Below the pieces are notes generated by a model that did not search any database, had not been told where the DNA came from, and was given only the letters and a program-made list of their open reading frames with translations. Both the position numbers and the translations under genes were made by a program. A stretch of 34,637 nt of DNA from Acidimicrobiaceae bacterium (GTDB taxonomy: Bacteria; Actinomycetota; Acidimicrobiia; Acidimicrobiales; Ilumatobacteraceae). The stretch spans positions 1-34,637 of the forward strand of contig CANNMD010000008.1 of assembly GCA_947505655.1 (NCBI GenBank), read 5' to 3'. Shown one piece after another: positions 1 to 8,376 of this stretch (position 1 is its first letter; each line of letters opens with the position of its first letter).

Positions 1-2945
1 GCAAGGTCAAGTCGAACAAGCTCACCGTCGCTGATTTCCAAGGCGCCACAATCACACTCACGAACCCAGGCACCATCGGCACCGTACAGAGCGTGCCTCG
101 CTTGATGCCCGGCCAAGGCGTCATCGTTGGTGTGGGCAGCATCGATTACCCGGCCGAGTTCCAGGGCAGCGATGAGCGCACGCTCGGTTCGCTCGGTGTG
201 AGCAAGGTTGTGACCATCACGAGCACCTACGACCACCGCATTATTCAAGGCGCCGAAAGTGGCATGTTCTTGAAGCGGGTGCACGAGCTGCTGATGGGTG
301 AGCACGGCTTCTACGAGAGCGTGTTCAGCGATCTCAGCGTGCCGTACGAAGCAGTGAAGTGGCGCACCGACATCAACCCAAGCAACAGCGAAGACGCAAT
401 GTTGCACAAGCAGATGCAAGTAGCAACGCTCATCCGCGTGCACCGCGTGCGCGGGCATCTCATTGCCGATCTCGATCCGCTGCGTTGGAAGCAGCCCAAG
501 ATGCCCATCGAGCTCGATCCGGCAACGTATGGGCTCACCATCTGGGACCTCGAGCGCGAGTTCCTCACGGGTGGCGTCGGCGGCGTCGAAAAGCAGGCGC
601 TCGGCGAACTGCTCGGCGTGTTGCGTGATGCGTATTGTCGAACCATCGGCATCGAGTACATGCACATCCAAGACACCGAAGAGCAGCGCTGGATTCAGAG
701 CAAGGTCGAAGGCGTGCAGTTCACCGTCTCGAAGGTAGAAAAGCGTCGCATCCTCGATCGTCTCAACGCCGCCGAGGCGTTCGAAAAGTTCCTCGCTACC
801 AAGTACGTGGGCGCCAAGCGTTTCGGCCTTGAAGGCGCCGAGTCGGCGATCCCAATTCTTGATTCGATCCTCATGGGTGCAGTCGACGCCGGACTCGATT
901 CGGCGGTTGTTGGCATGGCCCATCGAGGTCGACTCAACGTGCTTGCCAACCTGATGGGCAAGAGCTACGACCAGATCTTCAAAGAGTTCGAAGGCCATGT
1001 CGATCCAACCTCAGTGCAGGGCTCTGGCGACGTGAAGTATCACCTTGGGGCGGTGGGCAAGTATCAGAGCCCCGGTGGCTCCGAGATCAAAGTTGAGCTC
1101 GCTGCGAACCCCAGTCACCTTGAGACAGTCGACCCGATCGTGTTGGGCATGGTGCGCGCCAACCAAGACCGCATCGAGCCGCCAGGGTCGTATTTGTCGC
1201 TGCCAATCTTGATCCACGGCGACGCGGCGTTCGCTGGGCAAGGTGTTGTGGCCGAGTGCCTCGCAATGAGCGACATCAACGGCTACCGCGTGGGCGGCAC
1301 GATTCACCTCATCATCAACAACCAGATCGGTTTCACCACCAGCCCCAAGTTTGCGCGTAGTTCGCTGTATTGCAGCGATGTCGCCAAGACCGTGCAGGCG
1401 CCGATCTTCCATGTGAATGGCGACGACCCCGAAGCATGTGTTCGTGTGGCTCAAATGGCCTTCGAATATCGCCAGCGGTTCCACAAAGACGTCGTGATCG
1501 ACATGGTGTGTTATCGCCGTCAGGGGCACAACGAAGGCGACGATCCGAGCTACACCCAGCCGCTGATGTACAAGGCAATCGCCGAGCGCCGCAGCATTCG
1601 CAAGCTCTACGTTGAGGCGCTCGTGAAGCGTGGCGAGCTCACCGTCGAAGAAGCCGAGAGCGTGCTCATCGACTTCCAGAGCAAACTGCAAGTGGCGCTC
1701 GACGAGACACGCGCACACGCCCCCGAAGTAGTCAAGGTGGCCAGGCCACCGCGTCCCCTCGGCGTTCTGCCGCACATCGAAACCGGAGTCGAGCGCGCCA
1801 AGCTCGACGTGATCTTTGATCACCTCACCGAGTATCCCGAAGGCTTCACGCCGCATCCAAAGTTGATGCGTCAGTTTGAGAACCGGGCCAAGTTGTACCA
1901 CGAGGGCAATCAGGTCGATTGGGCCACAGGCGAAGCATTGGCTATTGGCTCCCTCGTGATGGGTGGAACGCCCGTGCGGTTCTCGGGCGAAGACTGTCGA
2001 CGCGGCACGTTTAGCCAGCGCCACGCGGCACTCATCGATTACGAGAACGAAGAGAACTGGATTCCGCTCGACGATCTGCCGGGTTCGCCGGCCAAGTTCT
2101 GGATCTACGACTCACTGCTCAGTGAGTACGCAGCGGTCGGGTACGAATACGGATATGCACACATCAACCGCGACACGTTGGTGATGTGGGAGGCGCAGTT
2201 CGGTGACTTCGTCAACGGCGCGCAGATCATCATCGACCAATACATCGTGGCCGCCGAAGACAAGTGGGGTCAGGGTAACGGATTGGTGCTGTTGCTGCCG
2301 CACGGCTTCGAGGGTCAAGGCCCAGAGCACAGTTCGGCCCGTATCGAGCGCTTCTTGCAGTCATGCGCCGAAGACAACATTCAGGTCTGTAACGCCACCA
2401 CTGCAGCGCAGTACTTCCACCTGTTGCGTCGCCAAGCAATACGCGAAGTGCGCAAGCCGTTGGTGTTGTTCACTCCAAAGTCGGCGCTGCGTATCGCCCA
2501 GACCCGTTCTACCGTCGACGAACTTGCCAGCGGATCGTTCCAAGAAGTACTCGACGATCCAACGCCAGGCCTCGACAAGAACGCCGTGCAGCGCTTGGTG
2601 TTCTGCAGCGGCAAGGTTGCGTGGGATGCATTGGCCGAGCGCGACAAGCGCAACGCCGCGGCTGCTGTGATCCGTATCGAGCAGTTGTACCCATTCCCAG
2701 TCGATCAGATGCTCGCCGTGCTCGAGAACTACCCCAACGCACGCGAGTTGGTGTGGCTGCAAGAAGAGCCAGAGAATATGGGTCCATGGAACTTCGTTGA
2801 GGCCCGCGTGTGGCGTGTGAAAGAGCGCGGTTACGACCTTCGTCACGTTGCGCGTGTCGAGAGCGGCAGCCCAGCTACCGGCTCAAAGACGATCCACGAT
2901 CAAGAGCTCGCCGACTTGATGGACGAAACCTTCGACGGTTTGTAG
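1..2945 (+). CDS. kgd: Multifunctional 2-oxoglutarate decarboxylase/dehydrogenase Kgd, 5'-truncated by window
   Basis: Reading frame open from base 3; 980 residues visible, so about 250 N-terminal residues are missing if it matches the mycobacterial enzyme (about 1230 aa). It begins inside the E2 succinyltransferase-like domain (about residues 1-100, ending at DHRIIQGAESG, where the usual Asp of DHRxxDG is Gln, as I recall for Kgd). The thiamine-diphosphate E1 domain follows: HRGRLNVL, NPSHLE, HGDAAFAGQG, INNQIGFTT, RQGHNEGDDP, then the transketolase-like part with SGEDCRRGTFSQRH and GFEGQGPEHSSAR. It oxidatively decarboxylates 2-oxoglutarate in the TCA cycle as the E1/E2-fused component; actinobacteria use this in place of a separate E1. 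The start lies outside the window. It stands alone and ends in a stem-loop shared with the convergent HAD gene. Identity is very secure. Confidence 0.96.
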   Translation, partial: KVKSNKLTVADFQGATITLTNPGTIGTVQSVPRLMPGQGVIVGVGSIDYPAEFQGSDERTLGSLGVSKVVTITSTYDHRIIQGAESGMFLKRVHELLMGEHGFYESVFSDLSVPYEAVKWRTDINPSNSEDAMLHKQMQVATLIRVHRVRGHLIADLDPLRWKQPKMPIELDPATYGLTIWDLEREFLTGGVGGVEKQALGELLGVLRDAYCRTIGIEYMHIQDTEEQRWIQSKVEGVQFTVSKVEKRRILDRLNAAEAFEKFLATKYVGAKRFGLEGAESAIPILDSILMGAVDAGLDSAVVGMAHRGRLNVLANLMGKSYDQIFKEFEGHVDPTSVQGSGDVKYHLGAVGKYQSPGGSEIKVELAANPSHLETVDPIVLGMVRANQDRIEPPGSYLSLPILIHGDAAFAGQGVVAECLAMSDINGYRVGGTIHLIINNQIGFTTSPKFARSSLYCSDVAKTVQAPIFHVNGDDPEACVRVAQMAFEYRQRFHKDVVIDMVCYRRQGHNEGDDPSYTQPLMYKAIAERRSIRKLYVEALVKRGELTVEEAESVLIDFQSKLQVALDETRAHAPEVVKVARPPRPLGVLPHIETGVERAKLDVIFDHLTEYPEGFTPHPKLMRQFENRAKLYHEGNQVDWATGEALAIGSLVMGGTPVRFSGEDCRRGTFSQRHAALIDYENEENWIPLDDLPGSPAKFWIYDSLLSEYAAVGYEYGYAHINRDTLVMWEAQFGDFVNGAQIIIDQYIVAAEDKWGQGNGLVLLLPHGFEGQGPEHSSARIERFLQSCAEDNIQVCNATTAAQYFHLLRRQAIREVRKPLVLFTPKSALRIAQTRSTVDELASGSFQEVLDDPTPGLDKNAVQRLVFCSGKVAWDALAERDKRNAAAAVIRIEQLYPFPVDQMLAVLENYPNARELVWLQEEPENMGPWNFVEARVWRVKERGYDLRHVARVESGSPATGSKTIHDQELADLMDETFDGL

Positions 2946-2960
2946 ACCAGCGTTGTTGCG

Positions 2961-2986
2961 CCGGCCTTAGCTCAGGCTGAGGCCGG
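2961..2986 (+). terminator. Stem-loop terminator between kgd and convergent HAD gene
   Basis: An 11-bp stem, arms 2961-2971 and 2976-2986, closes a TCAG tetraloop. Ten pairs are Watson-Crick and one is U.G on the plus-strand RNA. There is no run of T on either side, as is common for GC-rich actinobacterial terminators. The hairpin starts 15 bases after the kgd stop and contains the last codons and stop of the HAD gene on the other strand, so it could act in both directions. The stem is seen; termination is inferred. Confidence 0.6.
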
Positions 2987-3611
2987 TTGCCGCTGACAGT
3001 TCGGCCAACGCCGTTGCTGGATCGACGACCTTAATTGTGTGCATGCCCATCGCGGCTGCGGGCTTTAAGTTGATGCCGAGGTCATCGAGGAAGATGCACT
3101 GGCTCGGTTGCACATCGAGCAGCTCGCACGCGATTTCGTAAAAGCGCGGTTCGGGTTTGCGAACGCCCACCTTGCTGCTCTCGACGATGGCATCGAACCG
3201 TGCCATCACGGCGGCGAGCGCCAGCGATCGGTCGGTGTTGATAGCCATCGACTCCGCTCCGGTAGCGACCACGTTGTTGGTGAGGCATGCGGTTTTGAAG
3301 CCGGCCGCTTTCACGGCGTCGAGCGCAGCGACCATCGCTGGGCGAATCTCGCCTGCGAGTAAGGCCAACACGTTCGCCCCGCGAACCTCGTGACCGAGGC
3401 TTTGCGAATCGTGGGCAAAGGCCACGTCGAACTCAGCTGGACTGAGTTCGTTGCGCTCGAGGCGAGCCCACGCGTTGGAGTCAGGATTGGTTGCGTTGAC
3501 CGAACGAATGAAGTCGCGCGGCAGGCCGACGCTTGTCTCGTAATGGTTAAACGCTTCGAATGGACTCGACAGAATGACGCCGCCAAAGTCCCAGAGTACG
3601 GCTGTGAACAC
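2967..3611 (-). CDS. HAD-superfamily hydrolase (subfamily IA-like)
   Basis: 214 residues, taking the GTG at 3611-3609 as start because it lies 8 residues before the nucleophile motif and 6 bases after a TANNNT box; the frame stays open further upstream but into the divergent gene. Motif I is WDFGGVI with Asp8. Motif II is CLTNN. Motif III is the Lys in SSKVGVRKPEP. Motif IV is FLDDLG. The cap is the small helical type. The usual second Asp of motif I (D-x-D) is Gly10, as in the DFGGV group related to the phosphatase domain of soluble epoxide hydrolase and ACAD10, so phosphatase activity may be weak or the substrate unusual. No substrate can be named. Divergent from the NYN gene (48-base gap), convergent with kgd. 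Confidence 0.85.
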   Translation of the reverse strand: MFTAVLWDFGGVILSSPFEAFNHYETSVGLPRDFIRSVNATNPDSNAWARLERNELSPAEFDVAFAHDSQSLGHEVRGANVLALLAGEIRPAMVAALDAVKAAGFKTACLTNNVVATGAESMAINTDRSLALAAVMARFDAIVESSKVGVRKPEPRFYEIACELLDVQPSQCIFLDDLGINLKPAAAMGMHTIKVVDPATALAELSAATGLSLS

Positions 3612-3623
3612 GCGACGATCGTA
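3612..3623 (-). promoter_or_regulatory. Leaderless -10 box for HAD gene
   Basis: On the minus strand TACGAT is followed by 6 bases and then the GTG start. This fits a sigma-A type -10 (TANNNT) placed so that transcription starts at or next to the start codon. No clear -35 is seen. The same geometry recurs at several other genes here. Confidence 0.45.
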
Positions 3624-3659
3624 CGCACATGGGCGTCGAGATGCTTGACTGGCAGTGTT

Positions 3660-4922
3660 ATGCCTCACCACGTCATCATCGACGGCTCCAATTTGGCCAC
3701 TGAAGGCCGAACCGCGCCAAGCCTCAAACAACTCAACGAAGCGATCGACGCGTATCGCTCCGATTTCCCTACAACCCTGATCACGGTAGTTGTAGACGCC
3801 ACCTTTGGTCATCGAATCGACCCCAAAGAAGTGGCCGAATTCGAGCGTGCCATCGAGACCAACGCCTTTGTGGCGCCGCCGGCCGGTGCCGTCGGCCGCG
3901 GCGATGGTTTCATCTTGAGTATCGCCAATAAGGCCAAAGCAACGGTGTTGTCGAATGACAGCTACCAAGAATTTCACGGCGAATATGCGTGGCTATTCGA
4001 AGAAGGTCGCCTCGTGGGCGGCAAGCCGGTGCCACACGTTGGTTGGGTGTTCGTCTATCGCACGCCCGTGCGTGGGCCCGTAAGCCGCCGATCGGTCAAA
4101 GAGCAAAAGGTTGTCGACAAATCGCCCCGCCGCCGTTCGCCAGCAACCCATCTCAACGATGTGCCCGCGATCTCGGCAAATGCCCCGATGCCCGTGCCGA
4201 AATCGGCTCCTCCAGGCGCTGTCATGCCGGCACCCAAGCCAGTGGCTGCAAAGACCGTGAACGACTTGATGGCGTTCTTGTCGTTTGTTGAGCACCATCC
4301 GGTTGGCACCTCGGTCGAGGCCGTGGTCGACAGTTATTCATCGCACGGCGCCTATGTGCTCATCGGCGAAGCGCACGGCTATGTGCCATTGCGGTTGATG
4401 GGCGATCCGGCACCGCGAAGCGCGCGAGACGCCATGACCCTGGGCGATGTGGTCACGTTGGTCGTCAGCAGTTTTGACGCGAAGCGTCGCAGCATCGATC
4501 TGTCGGTGCTCTCGATGGCTCCCGATGCCAAGCCGGCTGAGCCCAAGAAGGCGACGAAGAAGGCAGCGAAGGCAGACAAGACAGCGAAGGCGGACAAGCC
4601 AGCAAAGGCAGACAAGCCAGTGAAGGCAGCGAAGCCAGAGGTCGCGAAGCCAGAGGTCGCGAAGCCAGAGGTCGCGAAGAAGGCCGTTGCCAAGAACGCT
4701 ACGGCGAAAGCGCCTGCACCGAAGAAGTCTGCGGCGAACAAGGCCCTCGCAGCGCCGGTCGTGGTTGAGGTGCCCGTTGTGAAAGTGCCACCGGCGAAGA
4801 AGGGCGCGGCCAAGAAAGTTGCAGCCAAGCCAGCCGCAGCCAAGCCAGTTGCGAAGAAGGCCGCTGCGCCGACAAAGGTTGCGGCGAAACCGACCAAGCC
4901 AGCCAAACCAGCCAGGGCCTAG
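3660..4922 (+). CDS. NYN/PIN-like nuclease with S1-like domain and lysine-rich histone-H1-like tail
   Basis: 420 residues from the ATG at 3660. Residues 1-135 look like a Zc3h12a-type NYN ribonuclease domain: IIDGSN with Asp8, VVVDATF with Asp46, GRGDGF with Asp82 and LSNDSY with Asp100 supply the acidic metal-binding set. A proline-rich linker (about 140-200) leads to an S1/OB-like RNA-binding domain (about 214-286: GTSVEAVVDSYSSHGAYV, then GDVVTLVVSSFDAKRRSIDLS). Residues 290-420 are almost only Lys, Ala, Pro and Val with KKA/AKK repeats, like histone H1 or HupB tails, and should bind nucleic acid non-specifically. It is 2 bases upstream of xthA and probably cotranscribed. An RNA-processing or RNA-decay nuclease is likely; substrate unknown. 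The domain calls come from motif reading. Confidence 0.75.
   Translation: MPHHVIIDGSNLATEGRTAPSLKQLNEAIDAYRSDFPTTLITVVVDATFGHRIDPKEVAEFERAIETNAFVAPPAGAVGRGDGFILSIANKAKATVLSNDSYQEFHGEYAWLFEEGRLVGGKPVPHVGWVFVYRTPVRGPVSRRSVKEQKVVDKSPRRRSPATHLNDVPAISANAPMPVPKSAPPGAVMPAPKPVAAKTVNDLMAFLSFVEHHPVGTSVEAVVDSYSSHGAYVLIGEAHGYVPLRLMGDPAPRSARDAMTLGDVVTLVVSSFDAKRRSIDLSVLSMAPDAKPAEPKKATKKAAKADKTAKADKPAKADKPVKAAKPEVAKPEVAKPEVAKKAVAKNATAKAPAPKKSAANKALAAPVVVEVPVVKVPPAKKGAAKKVAAKPAAAKPVAKKAAAPTKVAAKPTKPAKPARA
4569..4673 (+). repeat. In-frame tandem repeats coding the Lys-rich tail
   Basis: Three 18-bp units at 4569-4622 code KADKxx, and three identical 15-bp units GCGAAGCCAGAGGTC at 4629-4673 code variants of AKPEV. 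Both unit lengths are multiples of three, so gain or loss of units would change tail length without a frameshift. Confidence 0.85.
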
Positions 4923-4924
4923 TC

Positions 4925-5701
4925 ATGCGCGTCGCTACGTGGAACGTGAACTCACTCAAGGCGCGTCTCGTACGAGTCGAAGAATGGCTCAGCGATGTGC
5001 AGCCCGACGTGTTGTGCTTGCAAGAAACCAAGCTTGCCGACGACGCCTTTCCGGCGCTCACCTTTCAGGCACTGGGCTATGAGAGCGCGCATCACGGCCA
5101 GGGCCAATGGAATGGTGTTGCCATTCTGTCGAAAGTTGGTCTCACTGATGTGGTCGCTAACTTCGCCGATGGCCAGCCGCTCGATCCAGAAGCGCGCCTC
5201 ATCACAGCCACTTGCGGTGGTGTGCGCGTCAGTTCGGTCTACGTGCCAAACGGTCGCTCGCTCGACCACGATCACTACCAGTACAAGTTGCGTTGGATGG
5301 CTCGATTGCGCGCCCACGTGGCTCAGAACAGTTCTCCAAACGACGCGGTAATCGTCACAGGTGACTTCAACATCGCACCCGAAGACAAAGATGTCTTCGA
5401 TCCCAGCAAGATGGTTGGGTCAACACATGTCAGCGCCGCCGAGCGCGACGAGCTGCACGCGTTGTGCCAGTGGGGGATGACCGACGTGTTTCGTCATCAT
5501 CATCCTGAGCCCAAGCTGTACTCGTGGTGGGACTATCGGGCCGGCGATTTCCACATGGGGCGCGGCATGCGTATCGACCTCATCTTGGGCACGGCGGCGG
5601 TTGTCGAGCGCAGCACGTTTTGCGTCATCGATCGCAACGCTCGCAAGGGCACATTGCCCAGCGATCATGCTCCGGTTCTGGTCGATCTGAGCGACTCGTG
5701 A
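4925..5701 (+). CDS. xthA: Exodeoxyribonuclease III (AP endonuclease)
   Basis: 258 residues, full length for the ExoIII/APE1 (EEP) family. Motifs run in order: ATWNVNSLKAR, LQETK (catalytic Glu), YVPNGRS, TGDFNIAPEDKDV (catalytic Asp and Asn), YSWWDYRAG, RIDLIL and SDHAPV (catalytic Asp-His). It cuts the DNA backbone 5' to abasic sites and trims 3' ends during base excision repair. The ATG is 2 bases after the NYN-gene stop; its TGA overlaps the GTG of the thioesterase gene by 4 bases (GTGA), so the three genes look like one translationally coupled unit. Confidence 0.93.
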   Translation: MRVATWNVNSLKARLVRVEEWLSDVQPDVLCLQETKLADDAFPALTFQALGYESAHHGQGQWNGVAILSKVGLTDVVANFADGQPLDPEARLITATCGGVRVSSVYVPNGRSLDHDHYQYKLRWMARLRAHVAQNSSPNDAVIVTGDFNIAPEDKDVFDPSKMVGSTHVSAAERDELHALCQWGMTDVFRHHHPEPKLYSWWDYRAGDFHMGRGMRIDLILGTAAVVERSTFCVIDRNARKGTLPSDHAPVLVDLSDS

Positions 5702-6450
5702 GCGACCCATCAGACCCAACACACGACCTGCCTGATGACCACCCCTTCTCGGGTGGCGGGCCAGCCAACATGCGCGACGCGCTGGCTGCGCGCAATAGGG
5801 GTGTCATGCCGTCTTCTGGCACTCGTGCCGAACTCGCCGAAGCCACGCGTGTGGTGATCGACGAGCTCATGCGCAACAACGCCGATGACAGTGAGCTTGA
5901 AGCCGCCTCCATTCTTGTGAAGCAGGCAGCAGCGTTACTCAAGCAGCAAACGCATGGGCGCAGCTATGTGGGTGTGGCCGAAGGCTCATTGGCGAACGGA
6001 CACCAAAACTTCATCGACTTCAGTCCGTTTATCGGCGTGCTAAATCCGCTGGCGCCACCCATCAGTATGAACTTCGCCGAGAACGGCGAGGTGTTTGCCA
6101 CATGCACCTACGGGGCCGCCTACGAAGGGCCTCCGGGCTGCTTGCATGGCGGCTTTATCGCTGCCGGTTTCGACGAGGTGCTCGGCTTCGCTCAGGCGCA
6201 ATCGGGCAGCGCGGGCATGACTGGTCGACTCACGATTTCGTATCGCTCGCCAACTCCGCTTTTTCGTGAGGTGCGCTTCACTGGTCGCCTCGATCGAGTC
6301 GAGGGTCGCAAGATCTACGCGAGTGCCGAACTGCGCGCTGGCGACACGCTGTGCGCCGAAGCCGAAGGTTTGTTCATCTCAATGAAGCCAGCGGTTTTCG
6401 AACGACTCATGCAGATTCGTTTGGGAAACGCGGCTACAGCACCTGAGTGA
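5698..6450 (+). CDS. PaaI/YigI-type hotdog-fold thioesterase
   Basis: 250 residues from the GTG at 5698, chosen because it overlaps the xthA stop as GTGA. The C-terminal half carries the hotdog thioesterase core: GPPGCLHGGFIAAGFDEVLG (HGG with the acid residue on the following helix), then GRLTISYRSPTPL, FTGRLDRVEGRKIYASAEL and AEGLFISM. The first 95 residues are a mostly helical, polar extension without a recognised domain. The family hydrolyses acyl-CoA thioesters; substrate unknown. Its 3' end overlaps the convergent helicase gene by 17 bases. Confidence 0.8.
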   Translation: MSDPSDPTHDLPDDHPFSGGGPANMRDALAARNRGVMPSSGTRAELAEATRVVIDELMRNNADDSELEAASILVKQAAALLKQQTHGRSYVGVAEGSLANGHQNFIDFSPFIGVLNPLAPPISMNFAENGEVFATCTYGAAYEGPPGCLHGGFIAAGFDEVLGFAQAQSGSAGMTGRLTISYRSPTPLFREVRFTGRLDRVEGRKIYASAELRAGDTLCAEAEGLFISMKPAVFERLMQIRLGNAATAPE

Positions 6451-8323
6451 GTGCGCTCAGAATGCGCGGAGCAATTCGCGCGCCAGATACGGGGCCGAGG
6501 TTGGCCACCAGCACGATCTCTTCAATGGTGGTTGGCCGCGCCTTGGCGACGGCACGAAGTGATTCGTCGGAGCAGATCGAGGTTGGCGATACCTGCGCGG
6601 CTTTCGCTGCCGCAGAGCGCCACGCCACAAGCGCCGCATACACCGGATCAACCACCGGACGCGGCAGACGCGGCATCGGTGATGGCACCACGACCGAATC
6701 GGCATCGGCGTCGGAACCGATGTCGGCAATGAGCGCCGACGGTTGGCTGACTCGTCCGTTGCGCAGCGCTGCCCATGAGATGACGAGTTGCTCGCGTGCT
6801 CGGGTGCATGCCACATACAGCAACCGCGCTTCTTCGTCGCGCTGGGCCTGGGTGGTGGCCGACGAGTGCGGCACGAGACCATGCTCGGCGCCGATGATGA
6901 CCACGGTTTGCCACTCGCGACCCTTGGCTCCGTGAAACGTGAGCAGGTCGACGGCGTCGTCGGGCTCGGCGTTGTCGAGATTGTCGAACGGTGAGTGCAG
7001 CTCGACCCATGCACGAAACGAAAGGCCGGTTCCTTGCGCAATGAATCGGTCGGCTGCCTCGGCTACGCGAGCGCGGGTGGGGTTCGCCGCAGGGTCGGCG
7101 GCCACGGTCTCAACCCATGCGCCGAGTTCGGTGTGGGTGCGGCAGCCATAGGCCTCGGCCACAGCGGCCCCAAATGCCCGTTTGGCGCCGTTGCGCCCTT
7201 GCAGATTGGCTGGCACCCCAGCGCGTGCGAGAGCGGCGTGTACGGCCGTGAGTTGGGCAACTGTGCGAGCCAACACGGCGCAACTGCGCCACAGTTGCTG
7301 CGGTCCAACCATTTCGCGCAGGAGGCGGGCAACCGCCACGTTCTCGTTGATGTCGTCGGTAGCGCTGACCACTCGCACCGCTGCGCCATCCATCGGCACG
7401 GCGATTGAGTCGTCGCTTTGGTCGGACCGTTGCAGAACGCCACGAGCGGCATCGATGATCTGTGGTGTGCAGCGGTAGTTGCGGGTGAGTCGGGTGATGG
7501 TGATGCCGGGATACAACTGGGCCACGTTGTCCATGATGGTTGGGTCGGCGCCGTTGAATCCGAAGATCGCTTGCCGTGGATCGCCAACGAGGCAGAGGTC
7601 TGGTCGACCATCGCGTATCGCTTCGAGGAACGCGTATTGAAGTGGGTTGAGGTCTTGCGCTTCGTCGACGAACAGATGGCGAAAGCGCCAGCGAATCCCC
7701 GACGCCCATTGCCGGTCGGTGGTGAGCGCATGTAGGCATCGCTCGAGGAGGTCGTCGAAGTCGACGACGCCGCGGCGGGTCTTGAGGGCTTCGTACGCGG
7801 CGGCCACGTTGGCAAACTCGGCGGCGCTGAGGCTGATGCGCCGTCCGGCGCGCCGGGCGGCCGCTGCCGAGTCGGCGAACGAAACGCGACGGGCGCGGGT
7901 CCAGTCGAGATCGTTCAGCACAGCCGCCGCATCGGCCTTAGAGCCAGCAGCGCGAAGCGCTTCGTTGATCAGCCGGAATCGGTCGGTGGCTACCGACGGC
8001 GGACGCTGTCCCATGTCGATGGCGCGCTGGCGGAGCAGGCGCAGGGCCACGGCGTGGAACGTGCCGGCCTCAACGCGTTCACGTACACCGCAACGGCGCA
8101 GGCGGCGGTGCAGTTCGCTGGCGGCCTGGTTGGTGAAGGTAAGCGCGAGTACGTGTTGCGCTTCGACATCGGGGTCGCTGGCGATTCGATAGGCGATGCG
8201 ACGGGTGAGCACTGTGGTCTTGCCTGAACCGGCGGCAGCAATGATCGCGAGGGGCGACGCAGCCACTGTGACGGCTGCGCGTTGATCCGCGTCAAGGCCG
8301 AGCAGCAGTTCCTCCACGTTCAT
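6434..8323 (-). CDS. UvrD2-like superfamily 1 DNA helicase with C-terminal HRDC domain
   Basis: 629 residues. SF1A motifs: Q motif LDADQRAAV, Walker A AAAGSGKTT (29-37), LTFTNQAA, AGTFHA, VDFDDLL, VDEAQD (about 220), VGDPRQAIFGFNGA, LTRNYR, LLTFHGAKGREW and LYVACTRARE. The last 70 residues (PVYAALVAWRSAAA to the end) resemble an HRDC domain, as in mycobacterial UvrD2. That protein is about 700 aa and has a four-cysteine region before HRDC; no such cysteines are visible here. It is an ATP-dependent 3'-5' helicase, probably in DNA repair or replication-fork upkeep. Divergent from the PH gene (53-base gap). Gene name left blank because family members UvrD1, UvrD2 and PcrA are hard to separate by eye. 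Confidence 0.88.
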   Translation of the reverse strand: MNVEELLLGLDADQRAAVTVAASPLAIIAAAGSGKTTVLTRRIAYRIASDPDVEAQHVLALTFTNQAASELHRRLRRCGVRERVEAGTFHAVALRLLRQRAIDMGQRPPSVATDRFRLINEALRAAGSKADAAAVLNDLDWTRARRVSFADSAAAARRAGRRISLSAAEFANVAAAYEALKTRRGVVDFDDLLERCLHALTTDRQWASGIRWRFRHLFVDEAQDLNPLQYAFLEAIRDGRPDLCLVGDPRQAIFGFNGADPTIMDNVAQLYPGITITRLTRNYRCTPQIIDAARGVLQRSDQSDDSIAVPMDGAAVRVVSATDDINENVAVARLLREMVGPQQLWRSCAVLARTVAQLTAVHAALARAGVPANLQGRNGAKRAFGAAVAEAYGCRTHTELGAWVETVAADPAANPTRARVAEAADRFIAQGTGLSFRAWVELHSPFDNLDNAEPDDAVDLLTFHGAKGREWQTVVIIGAEHGLVPHSSATTQAQRDEEARLLYVACTRAREQLVISWAALRNGRVSQPSALIADIGSDADADSVVVPSPMPRLPRPVVDPVYAALVAWRSAAAKAAQVSPTSICSDESLRAVAKARPTTIEEIVLVANLGPVSGARIAPRILSALTQVL

Positions 8324-8335
8324 CCGGCCACGTTA
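8324..8335 (-). promoter_or_regulatory. Leaderless -10 box for helicase gene
   Basis: On the minus strand TAACGT, then 6 bases, then the ATG at 8323. No Shine-Dalgarno sequence precedes the start, in keeping with a leaderless mRNA. Confidence 0.45.
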
Positions 8336-8363
8336 CGTCGCTGAGCAGGGTTTGCGCATCACG

Positions 8364-8376
8364 TATAGTGGCGCGC
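8364..8376 (+). promoter_or_regulatory. Leaderless -10 box for PH-domain gene; fixes its start
   Basis: TATAGT at 8364-8369 is followed by 7 bases and the ATG at 8377. An in-frame GTG at 8368 overlaps the box itself and would lie upstream of the predicted transcript, so the ATG is preferred. Confidence 0.55.

Noticed and set aside
3612-3977. N-terminal extension of the HAD frame to 3977
   Set aside because: It runs antisense through the NYN gene and carries no motif; motif I lies 8 residues after the chosen GTG.
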